Shown in pieces: positions 1-8,893 of a stretch of DNA of 22,619 nt. Source of the DNA: Syntrophomonadaceae bacterium (GTDB lineage: Bacteria; Bacillota; Dethiobacteria; DTU022); the NCBI GenBank assembly GCA_007126465.1, contig SLBE01000036.1, positions 1 to 22,619 on the forward strand, in the 5' to 3' direction. The notes beneath the pieces are model-generated. The model was given only the letters and a program-made list of their open reading frames with translations. It had not been told where the DNA came from and made no database searches. Position 1 is the first letter of the stretch, and every line of letters begins with the position of its first letter. The position numbers were made by a program, and so were the translations under genes.

Positions 1-56
1 CATGTTATTACTTTTTACAAATAAATTAACTCATAAAAGAATAGGATTGATGACAG

Positions 57-3000
57 GTGGGACAAAGCAATCAGTATCACACACTGCACAGCAAATTATC
101 AAGCTATAAAGGCATGTATGAGCCTTCTTTCGAAAAAGATGCCTGCGGGCTTGGATTTTTAGTTAATATTGAAGGTGAAAAGTCATACAGTATAATTCGC
201 CAGGGTGTCACAGTGTTAAAGAATCTTCTGCACCGTGGTGCTACCGGTGCCGACGATAAAACCGGCGATGGAGCCGGTCTGCAAATCCAGATTCCAGATC
301 GTTTTTTTCGTAAAGTTTGTTCCGAGAATGGGTGGAAGCTTCCGGTAGAAGGAAGTTACGGAGTAGGCATGTTTTTCCTTCCCCGGGATAAGGAAGCCAG
401 GACAGCCTGCTGTCAAAAAGCTGACCAGGTTACTACCCGGGTAGGATTAAAGGTAATCGGTTGGCGTGATATCCCCGTAAATCCCGATATTCTAGGCGGT
501 ATTGCCCTGCAGGAAATGCCTTATATCCGGCAGTGCATAATTGACGGTAGGGGTTATAAAGATGAAGAGCTTGAAAGAAAGCTATACATAGTCCGTAAAC
601 AGGTAGAGCAGGAAACCGAACAGCTTTATCAAGAAGGAGACATTTTTTATATTCCCAGCTTGTCCTGCAGAACCATTGTTTATAAAGGGCTCTTAATGCC
701 CGATCAGGTTGAAAGATTTTACCCGGACCTGGTTGATGAAACCGTGGAGAGTTCCTTTGTTATAGTTCACCAGCGTTACAGTACCAACACATTTCCTTCC
801 TGGCCCCTGGCCCAGCCCTTTCGCTATCTCTGCCATAACGGTGAAATTAATACTCTCCGTGGCAACCGCAACTGGATGGCTGCCCGTGAAAAAAACCTTG
901 AATCGGAGCTTTTCGGTCCTGATATCAAAAAAATACTACCTGTACTTGAAGAAGGTGCCAGTGATTCAGCTAATCTCGATAATGCCCTGGAACTTATCTA
1001 TAATGGCGGGCGTTCAATAGACCATGCCATGGCCATGCTTATCCCCCAGGCCTGGGGTGACAAATATCCAATCGGACCGGATTTAAGAGGTTTTTTCGAA
1101 TACCATGCCGGAATCATGGAACCCTGGGATGGCCCCGCCGCCGTGGTATATACTGATGGCCGCCGGGTAGGGGCGCTGCTTGATCGCAACGGGCTTCGCC
1201 CGGCCAGGTACGCAGTAACTAAGTCCGGGTTCATGGTTTTTGCTTCAGAAGCCGGCGTTATTGATCTTTCTGCCGAGGAAATTATAGAAAAGGGAGCCCT
1301 GCGTCCGGGTGAGATGCTCCTGGTCGATCTCGATAAAAAACGGTTGCTAAAAGATACAGAACTTAAAATGCGTCTGGCTCGCCGCCGTCCCTATCGCCGC
1401 TGGACCCAGGAAAACCAGATCACCATCCATGGATTTTTTAATGCCATGGCTCCTTTAAAAGTAGATGAAGAAACACTTTTTGAAAACCAAAAGCTATTTG
1501 GCTATACAAGAGAAGATCTCAACCTGCTATTAAAGCCGATGGCGGTAGATAGCGCTGAACCCGTAGGTTCAATGGGAGCGGACCAGCCCCTGGCAGTATT
1601 ATCTGAAAAACCACAGCTTCTGTTCTGGTATTTTAAGCAGCATTTTGCACAGGTAACCAACCCGGCTATTGATCCACACCGGGAAGAGCTGGTCATGTCC
1701 CTGATGACCTTTATTGGCTGTGCAGATAACCTGTTAACGGAATCACCGCGCCATGCGCACCTGGTTAAGCTAAGCCATCCGATTCTTTCTAATGAAGATT
1801 TAACCAGGTTATGCAGCCTTGATGAAAAAGGGTTCAGAAGTGCCAGGCTAAAAATGCAGTTTCCTGCCGGTGGTGATGGCAGTGTCCTGGCTGAGGCGCT
1901 GGATCAGCTTTGTGCTTTGGCCCGGGAACAGGTTGAAACCGGACACGGTTTGCTGGTTTTATCAGATCGCAACCTTGACCCAGGCATGGCACCGATTCCA
2001 TCCCTGCTGGCTGTTGCCGCAGTTAACCGCCATTTAGTCAGTCACAGGCTGCGCACAGGAATTGGCATTTTAGTGGAAAGCGCCGAGGCGCGTGAAGTGA
2101 TGCATATGGCTCTCCTGCTGGGTTACGGAGCTTCAGCAGTTAATCCTTACCTGGCTTTTGAAACTGTGGCCAGTATGGCTGAAAATGGCCGGTTGGGCAA
2201 AATGATTTCACCGCAAAAGGCCATGGAAAACTATGTTAAAGCACTCTGTAAAGGTATATTGAAAATCATGTCAAAAATCGGGATATCCACCCTGCGCAGT
2301 TATCGCAGCGGACAGGTATTCGAAGCTGTCGGCTTAGGTGATGAGCTGATTAACCGCTATTTTGAAGGGACCAGCTCCCGTATCCAGGGTCTTGGCCTTG
2401 ACGAAATAGCCGAAGAAGTGAATTTGCGCTACCGCCAGTCTCTCCCGGAGTCATTTCAGTCCGACAATTCCAGGTTGCTGCCCTCGGGAGGCCATTATGC
2501 TTACCGCCGGGATGGAGAAAGACACCTCTGGACTCCCCAGGCGATCAGCCTCCTGCAGCATGCAGTGCAGAGCAATAACTATGAGCAGTACCGCCAGTAC
2601 GCGGAACTGATCAACAACCAGTCAGAAAAACAGTCAACCCTGCGTGGGTTATTAAAGTTCAAGGATAGTCAGGCTATCCCCCTTGAAGAAGTAGAGCCTG
2701 CCGCTGAAATAGTAAAAAGATTTGTTACAGGAGCCATGTCCATGGGCTCGATCAGTCCCGAAGTTCATGAAACATTGGCTATAGCTATGAACAGGCTCGG
2801 CGGAAAAAGCAATTCCGGCGAAGGCGGGGAGGATCCTGAAAGGTACAAACCCTTACCCGGCGGTGATACCCGCATTAGCGCCATTAAACAGGTGGCCAGC
2901 GGGCGCTTTGGAGTAACTGCTGAATATCTGGCCAATGCCCGCGAACTGCAGATTAAAATTGCCCAGGGTGCCAAACCGGGAGAAGGGGGGCAGCTGCCGG

Positions 3001-4622
3001 GGCACAAGGTAAACGAGATGATTGCCCGGGTCCGCCATTCAACACCCGGGGTAACTTTGATTTCTCCGCCTCCACACCATGACATTTATTCAATTGAAGA
3101 TATTGCCCAGCTGATTTATGATTTAAAAAATGCCAACCCGGATAGCAGGATTTCCGTAAAGCTGGTTTCTGAAGTCGGGGTGGGCACCGTCGCCGCCGGG
3201 GTAGCCAAGGGTCATGCCGAAATGATATTGATCAGCGGATATGACGGAGGAACCGGCGCTGCGCCGCTTTCCTCCATCAAACATGCCGGCGTCCCCTGGG
3301 AATTAGGCTTGCCCGAGGCTCATCATACCCTGATCACAAACGGCCTGCGCAGCAGGGTCAGGCTGCAGGTAGACGGCAGCCTGAAGACCGGCAGGGATGT
3401 TGCCATTGGAGCCATGCTCGGTGCGGAAGAATTCGGTTTTGCCACAGCCGCCCTGGTGGCCTGCGGCTGCGTGATGATGAGAGACTGCCATACCAATAAA
3501 TGTCCCGTCGGCGTGGCTACCCAGGATCCTGAACTACGCCGCTATTTTAAAGGGAAGCCGGAGCATGTAGAAACCATGATGCTCTATATTGCTGAGGAGC
3601 TAAGGGAAATTATGGGCTCTCTCGGGATAAGGACTGTAGATCAACTGGTCGGTCGCTCCGACTTACTGGAACAGGACAGCTCTATAAAGTTTTGGAAGTC
3701 CGGCAAAGTAGACTTGAGCAGGGTTTTATATAAGCCAGAAGCTTCTGAAAAAGAAACTCACTGCACCAGGGGGCAGGATCATCAGCTGGAAAAAGCCCTT
3801 GATTTTGAGCTGCTGACCCGGGTGGAGCAGGCCCTGGAGACAGGTGAACCTGTTACGGTCAATTCTGAAATCATGAACAGTAACCGGACGGTAGGAACAA
3901 TTATTTCAAACAGGATTGCCAAAAAGTATGGAAATACAGGACTTCCTGATGACACCATTACCCTTAATTTTAAAGGGTCTGCCGGACAGAGTTTTGCGGC
4001 CTTCGCTGCTAAGGGTATGACCATGACCCTCGAAGGCGAAGCAAACGACTATATCGGCAAGGGTCTTTCAGGAGCCAGGATCATCCTTAAACCTTTTAGT
4101 GGAATTAACTATAACCCGGCTGAAAATATCATCGGTGGTAACGTTATCCTCTATGGCGCCACAGACGGTGAACTTTATGTCAACGGCAGGGTAGGGGAAC
4201 GCTTTGCGATCAGGAACAGCGGCGCCCGTGCCGTTGTTGAAGGTGTGGGTGATCACGGCTGCGAGTATATGACAGGCGGCCGGGTTGTCATTCTTGGTCC
4301 GACAGGTGTAAATTTCGGGGCCGGTATGAGCGGCGGAATCGCCTATGTTTATGACCTGCAGGGTGTTCTTGATTTAAACAGCAACCTGGAGATGATTGAC
4401 CTTGAAGCGGTTGTAGAACCGGATGATGTTAATGAACTTCGCGATCTAATTGAAAAACACCTGAATTATACGGGCAGTGAAAGGGCCCGCTATATAATTG
4501 ACAACTGGCGGGATTGCCTGCCATATTTCATTAAAGTATTCCCCATGGAATACCGCAGGGTCCTGGGTAAAATGAGCAGGGAAGATGAAGCAGTTGAAAG
4601 AGCACTGCCCCAGGATAACTAA
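57..4622 (+). CDS. gltB: Glutamate synthase, large (alpha) subunit
   Basis: Large subunit of glutamate synthase: it releases ammonia from glutamine and uses it to convert 2-oxoglutarate to glutamate, in a complex with GltD. The 1521 residues are close to the usual ~1500. A class II amidotransferase domain comes first; its nucleophile is Cys30 in the segment FEKDACGLGF, so a short N-terminal propeptide should be removed. The FMN/2-oxoglutarate domain begins around residue 890 (GAMSMGSISPE, SNSGEGGE). The 3Fe-4S cysteines are C1138, C1144 and C1149 in the spacing C-x5-C-x4-C typical of the family. The Gly-rich beta-helix domain fills the C-terminus (GGRVVILGPTGVNFGAGMSGG). The GTG at 57 has a modest AGGA ten bases upstream. 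An in-frame ATG at 114 would still leave Cys30 in place, so the start is uncertain. gltD follows after 23 bases. Identification is secure. Confidence 0.97.
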   Translation: MGQSNQYHTLHSKLSSYKGMYEPSFEKDACGLGFLVNIEGEKSYSIIRQGVTVLKNLLHRGATGADDKTGDGAGLQIQIPDRFFRKVCSENGWKLPVEGSYGVGMFFLPRDKEARTACCQKADQVTTRVGLKVIGWRDIPVNPDILGGIALQEMPYIRQCIIDGRGYKDEELERKLYIVRKQVEQETEQLYQEGDIFYIPSLSCRTIVYKGLLMPDQVERFYPDLVDETVESSFVIVHQRYSTNTFPSWPLAQPFRYLCHNGEINTLRGNRNWMAAREKNLESELFGPDIKKILPVLEEGASDSANLDNALELIYNGGRSIDHAMAMLIPQAWGDKYPIGPDLRGFFEYHAGIMEPWDGPAAVVYTDGRRVGALLDRNGLRPARYAVTKSGFMVFASEAGVIDLSAEEIIEKGALRPGEMLLVDLDKKRLLKDTELKMRLARRRPYRRWTQENQITIHGFFNAMAPLKVDEETLFENQKLFGYTREDLNLLLKPMAVDSAEPVGSMGADQPLAVLSEKPQLLFWYFKQHFAQVTNPAIDPHREELVMSLMTFIGCADNLLTESPRHAHLVKLSHPILSNEDLTRLCSLDEKGFRSARLKMQFPAGGDGSVLAEALDQLCALAREQVETGHGLLVLSDRNLDPGMAPIPSLLAVAAVNRHLVSHRLRTGIGILVESAEAREVMHMALLLGYGASAVNPYLAFETVASMAENGRLGKMISPQKAMENYVKALCKGILKIMSKIGISTLRSYRSGQVFEAVGLGDELINRYFEGTSSRIQGLGLDEIAEEVNLRYRQSLPESFQSDNSRLLPSGGHYAYRRDGERHLWTPQAISLLQHAVQSNNYEQYRQYAELINNQSEKQSTLRGLLKFKDSQAIPLEEVEPAAEIVKRFVTGAMSMGSISPEVHETLAIAMNRLGGKSNSGEGGEDPERYKPLPGGDTRISAIKQVASGRFGVTAEYLANARELQIKIAQGAKPGEGGQLPGHKVNEMIARVRHSTPGVTLISPPPHHDIYSIEDIAQLIYDLKNANPDSRISVKLVSEVGVGTVAAGVAKGHAEMILISGYDGGTGAAPLSSIKHAGVPWELGLPEAHHTLITNGLRSRVRLQVDGSLKTGRDVAIGAMLGAEEFGFATAALVACGCVMMRDCHTNKCPVGVATQDPELRRYFKGKPEHVETMMLYIAEELREIMGSLGIRTVDQLVGRSDLLEQDSSIKFWKSGKVDLSRVLYKPEASEKETHCTRGQDHQLEKALDFELLTRVEQALETGEPVTVNSEIMNSNRTVGTIISNRIAKKYGNTGLPDDTITLNFKGSAGQSFAAFAAKGMTMTLEGEANDYIGKGLSGARIILKPFSGINYNPAENIIGGNVILYGATDGELYVNGRVGERFAIRNSGARAVVEGVGDHGCEYMTGGRVVILGPTGVNFGAGMSGGIAYVYDLQGVLDLNSNLEMIDLEAVVEPDDVNELRDLIEKHLNYTGSERARYIIDNWRDCLPYFIKVFPMEYRRVLGKMSREDEAVERALPQDN

Positions 4623-4645
4623 TAACTAACGGGAGACGACTGGCA

Positions 4646-6070
4646 ATGACTGCTGAACATAAAGAAAAGAAAGACAGAAAAGAGCCAGGGTATCGTGATA
4701 TTAACGAACGTCTTGGCGATTACGATGAAGTTGAAAGAATACTGGAACCGGACGAGGTAATAGAACAGGCCGAGCGCTGCATGTCATGCGGCACGCCTTT
4801 CTGCCACGGCTATGCCTGTCCATTAGCAAATATAATACCGGAAACCAATGAATTAATTATGGAGGACCGCTGGGAAGAAGCCCTTGAGCTGATGCTCTCC
4901 ACGCATCCTTTTCCTGAGTTTACGGCCAGGATTTGCCCTGCCCTCTGTGAAGGTTCCTGCGTAAAAGGGATCAATGAGCAGCCTGTTGCAATTCGCCAAA
5001 TAGAGAAAATGATCGTGGAAAAAGGTTTTTTTGAGGGATGGGTTAAACCCCGTCCCCCTGAAAAAAGACGTCCTGAAAGTGTCGCTGTAATTGGCTCGGG
5101 GCCGGCCGGCCTGGCCGCGGCCGACAGGTTAAACAAGCTTGGTTTTAAAGTTACTGTTTACGAAAAGGATTTAAACCCCGGCGGTCTGCTGCTTTACGGC
5201 ATTCCTAACTTTAAGCTGGACAAGGGTATCGTTAAGCGGCGCCTGGATTTGATGAGTGCTGAAGGGATAGTATTTGAACCTGGAGTTAACGTGGGCATCG
5301 ATATTTCATATAATTACCTGAAGAGGCGTTTTTCGGCTGTGCTGTTGACCGGTGGTACTCAGCTGCCCCGCGATCTCGATATACCGGGGCGTGACTTAGA
5401 TGGTATTATTTTCGCCATGCAGTTTTTAAAGGCACAAAACAAAAGGATTGTTGGTGAGCCGCTAACTCCTGAAGAAAATATTACAGTTAGGGATAAAAAA
5501 GTAGTAATAATCGGCGGTGGCGATACAGGTTCTGACTGTCTCGGTACAGCCCTGCGCCAGGGAGCCGAAGAGGTTTACCAGCTTGAAATACTGCCAAGGC
5601 TACCCGAAGAACGTCCCGAAGGCAACCCCTGGCCGCTCTGGCCTAAAATTGACAGGCAATCCAGCAGTCATCTTGAAGGCGGCATAAGACGCTGGTCTGT
5701 GACCACGAAAAAATTTGTAGGTGACGATCAGGGTAGGTTAAAAAGCCTGCAATGCTGTGAAGTGGAGTGGGTTGACAAAGACGGCAGAATGATGCCTGTT
5801 GAGAAAGAAAGCACCGATTTTACTATTGAGGCCGATCTGGCCATCCTGGCTATGGGTTTTCTCGGGCCCGGCCCCGATCCGCTGGCTGATCAACTGGGCC
5901 TGGAAAGGGATCAAAGCAGCAACCTGTTCGTTGATGATAATTATATGACCAGCAGTCCCGGGATATTTTCTGCCGGCGATATGGCTCGCGGCCAGTCCCT
6001 GGTCGTCCGGGCGATGGCTGACGGCAAGTCTGCCGCTGATCATATAAAAGAATATATTGATAAAATGTAA
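4646..6070 (+). CDS. gltD: Glutamate synthase, small (beta) subunit, NAD(P)H-dependent
   Basis: Flavoprotein subunit that takes electrons from NAD(P)H and passes them through FAD and Fe-S clusters to GltB. At 474 residues it has the family length. The N-terminal cluster domain carries C45, C48, C53 and C58 (ERCMSCGTPFCHGYACPL) and a second group C97, C101 and C105. The FAD-binding Rossmann motif is GSGPAG at 150-155 and the pyridine nucleotide motif is GGGDTG at 290-295. The C-terminal GIFSAGDMARGQSLV segment closes the FAD site. The ATG at 4646 follows GGGAG with good spacing. It lies 23 bases after gltB and is surely cotranscribed and translated with it. The same fold occurs in other Fe-S oxidoreductases, but adjacency to gltB settles the role. 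Confidence 0.96.
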   Translation: MTAEHKEKKDRKEPGYRDINERLGDYDEVERILEPDEVIEQAERCMSCGTPFCHGYACPLANIIPETNELIMEDRWEEALELMLSTHPFPEFTARICPALCEGSCVKGINEQPVAIRQIEKMIVEKGFFEGWVKPRPPEKRRPESVAVIGSGPAGLAAADRLNKLGFKVTVYEKDLNPGGLLLYGIPNFKLDKGIVKRRLDLMSAEGIVFEPGVNVGIDISYNYLKRRFSAVLLTGGTQLPRDLDIPGRDLDGIIFAMQFLKAQNKRIVGEPLTPEENITVRDKKVVIIGGGDTGSDCLGTALRQGAEEVYQLEILPRLPEERPEGNPWPLWPKIDRQSSSHLEGGIRRWSVTTKKFVGDDQGRLKSLQCCEVEWVDKDGRMMPVEKESTDFTIEADLAILAMGFLGPGPDPLADQLGLERDQSSNLFVDDNYMTSSPGIFSAGDMARGQSLVVRAMADGKSAADHIKEYIDKM

Positions 6071-6089
6071 TCTGGAAAGGTAGTGCACC

Positions 6090-6995
6090 GTGGATTTTGA
6101 TCAAATCAGGGCATTTATTAACGTGGCCTCGTTAAAAAGCTTCTCTGCAGCCGCGGAAAAACTCTTTGTTAGCCAGCCTTCTATCAGTGTCCGCATTAAA
6201 GCGCTCGAGGAGGAGCTTGGAGTTATCCTGCTTGATCGTTCAAAAGCCCGCGAGCCTGTTTTGACAGAAGCAGGCCGTTTATTTCTTGATTATGCCCAAT
6301 CAATTATTAACCTGGAAGATGAATGCCGGGAAAGACTATCCGGACAGCTGGAGAAATTTGGTGGCCTGGTTCATGTCGGAGCCAGTACTGTGCCGGGTAC
6401 ATATCTGCTGCCTTTTATACTTGCCGATTTCAAGAAAGAAGAAACTTTGATCGATTATAATATAGACATTTTAGACACAAGTGCCGTTATCGAGGGAGTA
6501 CTTAACTACAGCTATGAGATCGGTTTTGTCGGTTTAATCGACCAGGATGAAAGGCTGAAATTTAAAGCACTAATTGATGATGAACTGGTTCTTTGTACGG
6601 CTAAAGGCTTATTCATAAAAGATCAGAAGGAAAATGGCGTCCTGCTTGAAGACTTCTATAACCAGCACCTCCTGGTTCGTGAAAAAGGGTCAGCTACCAG
6701 GCAGCTGCTCGAACGCAAGCTAAACGAAAAGGGGCGTGACTTTACATCTTTTAAAGGAACAACCTACTTTAACAGTCTGGAAGGCATTAAACAGGCCGTC
6801 AGGGCGGGGTTGGGACTAGCTATTGTTTCAAGGCTATCTGTAGAAGATATGGAAACTTCAGGCCATGTGGACACATACAGGATTATTGATCTTGATATGA
6901 CCCGAACCCTGTATATGGTTTGCCACCAGAACCGCATTTTAAATGCTGCAGCCAGGCGGTTGCATGATTTTATAGCAGGTCGTTATCATCATTAA
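6090..6995 (+). CDS. LysR-family transcriptional regulator
   Basis: A 301-residue LysR-type regulator. The N-terminal winged helix-turn-helix covers about residues 1-60 (FSAAAEKLFVSQPSISVRIKALEEELG follows the family pattern, with LLDRS at its end). The rest is a periplasmic-binding-protein-like effector domain (VGASTVPGTYLLP, then AVRAGLGLAIVSRLSVE). The GTG start at 6090 follows GGAAAGG with nine bases between, and is 19 bases after the gltD stop, so it probably shares the glt transcript. In Bacillus the glt regulator GltC is a LysR protein encoded divergently; here the regulator is downstream and codirectional. Control of gltBD is therefore an inference from position. The effector domain also resembles CysL/selenium-associated LysR proteins, so the target could lie elsewhere. 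Confidence 0.9.
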   Translation: MDFDQIRAFINVASLKSFSAAAEKLFVSQPSISVRIKALEEELGVILLDRSKAREPVLTEAGRLFLDYAQSIINLEDECRERLSGQLEKFGGLVHVGASTVPGTYLLPFILADFKKEETLIDYNIDILDTSAVIEGVLNYSYEIGFVGLIDQDERLKFKALIDDELVLCTAKGLFIKDQKENGVLLEDFYNQHLLVREKGSATRQLLERKLNEKGRDFTSFKGTTYFNSLEGIKQAVRAGLGLAIVSRLSVEDMETSGHVDTYRIIDLDMTRTLYMVCHQNRILNAAARRLHDFIAGRYHH

Positions 6996-7032
6996 AAATA
7001 ACCTGATAGTTAAAGGTACTGCTTGAAAAACA

Positions 7033-7041
7033 TGTTATAAT
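7033..7041 (+). promoter_or_regulatory. Extended -10 promoter for queT
   Basis: TGTTATAAT is a perfect TATAAT -10 box (7036-7041) preceded by the TG of an extended -10 element. No good -35 box is seen at 16-18 bases upstream, as is common for extended -10 promoters. The predicted start of transcription, about 7048, falls at the first base pairs of the riboswitch stem. Confidence 0.7.
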
Positions 7042-7046
7042 ATTCA

Positions 7047-7085
7047 AAGCAGGTCGCAGACACCCTGCTTAATAAAAAACAAGGA
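7047..7085 (+). promoter_or_regulatory. preQ1 class I riboswitch (translational type)
   Basis: A seven base-pair stem is formed by AAGCAGG (7047-7053) and CCTGCTT (7064-7070), closing the loop TCGCAGACAC. An A-rich tail follows (AATAAAAAAC) and ends in CAAGGA at 7080-7085. This is the layout of the preQ1-I aptamer: small stem, C-rich loop containing the ligand-pairing C, A-rich strand lying in the stem groove, and a short 3' pseudoknot strand. From memory the loop and tail match the Thermoanaerobacter tengcongensis aptamer closely (GGTCGCAG, ACCC, AAAACAAGG). The 3' strand contains the AAGGA Shine-Dalgarno of queT, so ligand binding should hide it and stop translation. No terminator lies between aptamer and gene, which also favours translational control. 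The gene downstream, QueT, fits the ligand. Confidence 0.9.
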
Positions 7086-7098
7086 ATGATAAAAGAAT

Positions 7099-7569
7099 AT
7101 GCATAAAAGCCGGTCTTATAATTACTGGACCCGGGCGGCTATGATTGGAGCAATTTATGTTGTCCTGACGATCATTTTTGCCCCGATCAGCTACGGTATG
7201 GTCCAGGTGCGAATTTCTGAAGCGTTGATGGTCTTACCATTTTTTACCCCGGCAGCTATACCGGGCCTTTTTATTGGCTGTTTAATCGCTAACATCTTTG
7301 GCGGACTGGGAATGCCCGACATAGTGTTCGGCAGCCTGGCAACCCTGTTGTCGGCTTACCTGGTATCAAAAATCGACAATAAATACCTGGTACCTCTGCC
7401 GCCAATACTAATTAATGCTGTTGTCATAGGTTTTGTGCTGCATTATGTGCTGGCCCTGCCTCTTATAATGACTATGTTATGGGTTGGTCTTGGCCAGGTT
7501 ATAGCCTGTTACGGCTTAGGTTTACCGCTGCTGTTATTTCTGGAAAAACGGCGGCATATCTTTAAATAA
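7099..7569 (+). CDS. queT: QueT-family queuosine precursor transporter (ECF S component)
   Basis: A 156-residue, strongly hydrophobic membrane protein of the QueT family (substrate-binding S component of an ECF vitamin transporter), expected to import preQ1 or a related queuosine precursor. The family pattern is visible: a charged N-terminus, AAMIGAIYVVLTIIFAPISYG, then VQVRISEALMVLPFF, then PGLFIGCLIANIFGG. About five or six hydrophobic stretches fill the protein. It needs the shared EcfA/EcfT energising module, which is not in this window. The ATG at 7099 is 13 bases after AAGGA, a long spacing; a Met at residue 15 is an alternative but would cut into the first membrane helix. The preQ1 riboswitch directly upstream, and queA and tgt a few genes downstream, support the assignment. 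Confidence 0.88.
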   Translation: MHKSRSYNYWTRAAMIGAIYVVLTIIFAPISYGMVQVRISEALMVLPFFTPAAIPGLFIGCLIANIFGGLGMPDIVFGSLATLLSAYLVSKIDNKYLVPLPPILINAVVIGFVLHYVLALPLIMTMLWVGLGQVIACYGLGLPLLLFLEKRRHIFK

Positions 7570-7604
7570 ATAATTGATATCACTTGCAAAAAGGAGGGAT
7601 GCCA

Positions 7605-8363
7605 ATGGCAGGACATTCAAAATGGGCCAATACAAAACATCGTAAAGCTCGGGCAGATGCAGCCAAGGGGAAAATATTTACCAAGATCGCTCGCGAGATT
7701 AGCGTGGCAGCCAAGGAAGGCGGAGATGATATTGATGCTAATTTCCGCTTAAGACTGGCTGTCCAAAAAGCTAAAGATAATAACATGCCCAATGATAACA
7801 TTAATCGCGCCATACAAAAAGGAGTTGGCGGTCAGGACGGAGAGAGTTATGAACAGGCTGTTTTTGAAGGTTATGCAGCCGGTGGGGTGGCCATACTGAT
7901 TGAAGTAATGACTGATAACCACAACCGGACCGTGGCAGAAATACGGCACCTCTTTTCCCGTCAAAACGGCAGCCTTGGCGAATCAGGCTGTGTTGCCTGG
8001 ATGTTTAACCGGAAAGGCTTAATCAGGATCAATCAAAAAGATGCAGACCTCGACGAAGATGATCTGATGATGGCTGCACTTGAAGCAGGAGCTGAAGATG
8101 CAGATCTGGACGACAGCGGCACTTTCAATATCATCACAGAAATTGATCAATTGCAAACAGTCAAAGATCAAATCCAGGCACAGGGCATCACGGTAGATTC
8201 CTATGAAGTAACCATGCTGCCCAACAATACTTTGAATATCAGTGATGCAGAAACAGCAGGAAAAATTATTAAGCTGATGGAAGCGCTCGACGATCACGAC
8301 GATGTTCAGAATGTTTATGCTAATTTCGATATACCTGAAGAATTAATGGCCGAAACACAGTAA
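7605..8363 (+). CDS. yebC: YebC/PmpR family protein
   Basis: A 252-residue member of the YebC/TACO1 family, of usual length. Members have been described as DNA-binding regulators and, more recently, as ribosome-associated translation factors; the mitochondrial homologue TACO1 aids translation. The N-terminal signature MAGHSKWANTKHRKARADAAKGKIFTK is typical in its key residues, and the MPNDNINRAI and EGYAAGGVAILIE segments also fit. The chosen ATG at 7605 has a strong AAGGAGG seven bases upstream; an upstream in-frame TTG at 7584 lacks a site and is rejected. Placement just before ruvC is a widespread arrangement in bacteria. It is 35 bases after queT and may be on the same transcript. Confidence 0.95.
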   Translation: MAGHSKWANTKHRKARADAAKGKIFTKIAREISVAAKEGGDDIDANFRLRLAVQKAKDNNMPNDNINRAIQKGVGGQDGESYEQAVFEGYAAGGVAILIEVMTDNHNRTVAEIRHLFSRQNGSLGESGCVAWMFNRKGLIRINQKDADLDEDDLMMAALEAGAEDADLDDSGTFNIITEIDQLQTVKDQIQAQGITVDSYEVTMLPNNTLNISDAETAGKIIKLMEALDDHDDVQNVYANFDIPEELMAETQ

Positions 8364-8392
8364 AAAAGAGCTTGGAAGGCGCAGGTGATCTG

Positions 8393-8893
8393 ATGCGCAT
8401 ATTAGGTATCGACCCGGGTGTGGCAATAACCGGATACGCCGTTATCGAAGAAAATAATGGCGTATTTAAATGTTTGCAGTCAGGCTGTATCAGGACAGAC
8501 AAAGATTTGCAGCCCGCACTACGCCTGAAAGCTATCCACGATCAGGTAATAGATTTACTTGAAGAATACAGGCCGCAGGCCCTCGCTGTTGAAAAGATAT
8601 TTTTCAGCAAGAATGTCCGTACTGCATTTCAGGTAGGAGAAGCGCGCGGGGTAATTATGGTAGTTGCAGCTAATAATAATGTCAACATATTTGAATATAC
8701 GCCGCTCCAGGTCAAGCAGGCCGTGGCCGGTTACGGCAAGGCTGAGAAACAGCAGGTTCAGAAAATGGTCCAGATGTTGCTCAGGCTGAAACGGGAACCC
8801 GCAGTTGATGACGAGGCTGACGCAATGGCCGTCGCACTCTGTTACCTGCAAAATCGACGCTGGGATGAAGCGGTCAAGGGAGGCCGACCTTAA
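8393..8893 (+). CDS. ruvC: Crossover junction endodeoxyribonuclease RuvC
   Basis: Holliday junction resolvase of 166 residues. It nicks opposed strands of four-way junctions processed by RuvAB. The four acidic active-site residues are visible: D7 in MRILGIDPG, E67 in LAVEKIFF, and D140 and D143 in DDEADAMAVAL, matching D7, E66, D138 and D141 of Escherichia coli. The ATG at 8393 is preceded by AGGTGA with short spacing and gives the conserved MRILGIDPG start; an in-frame TTG at 8372 would add seven residues and is unlikely. The stop directly abuts the ruvA start codon with no spacing, which suggests translational coupling. Confidence 0.97.
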   Translation: MRILGIDPGVAITGYAVIEENNGVFKCLQSGCIRTDKDLQPALRLKAIHDQVIDLLEEYRPQALAVEKIFFSKNVRTAFQVGEARGVIMVVAANNNVNIFEYTPLQVKQAVAGYGKAEKQQVQKMVQMLLRLKREPAVDDEADAMAVALCYLQNRRWDEAVKGGRP

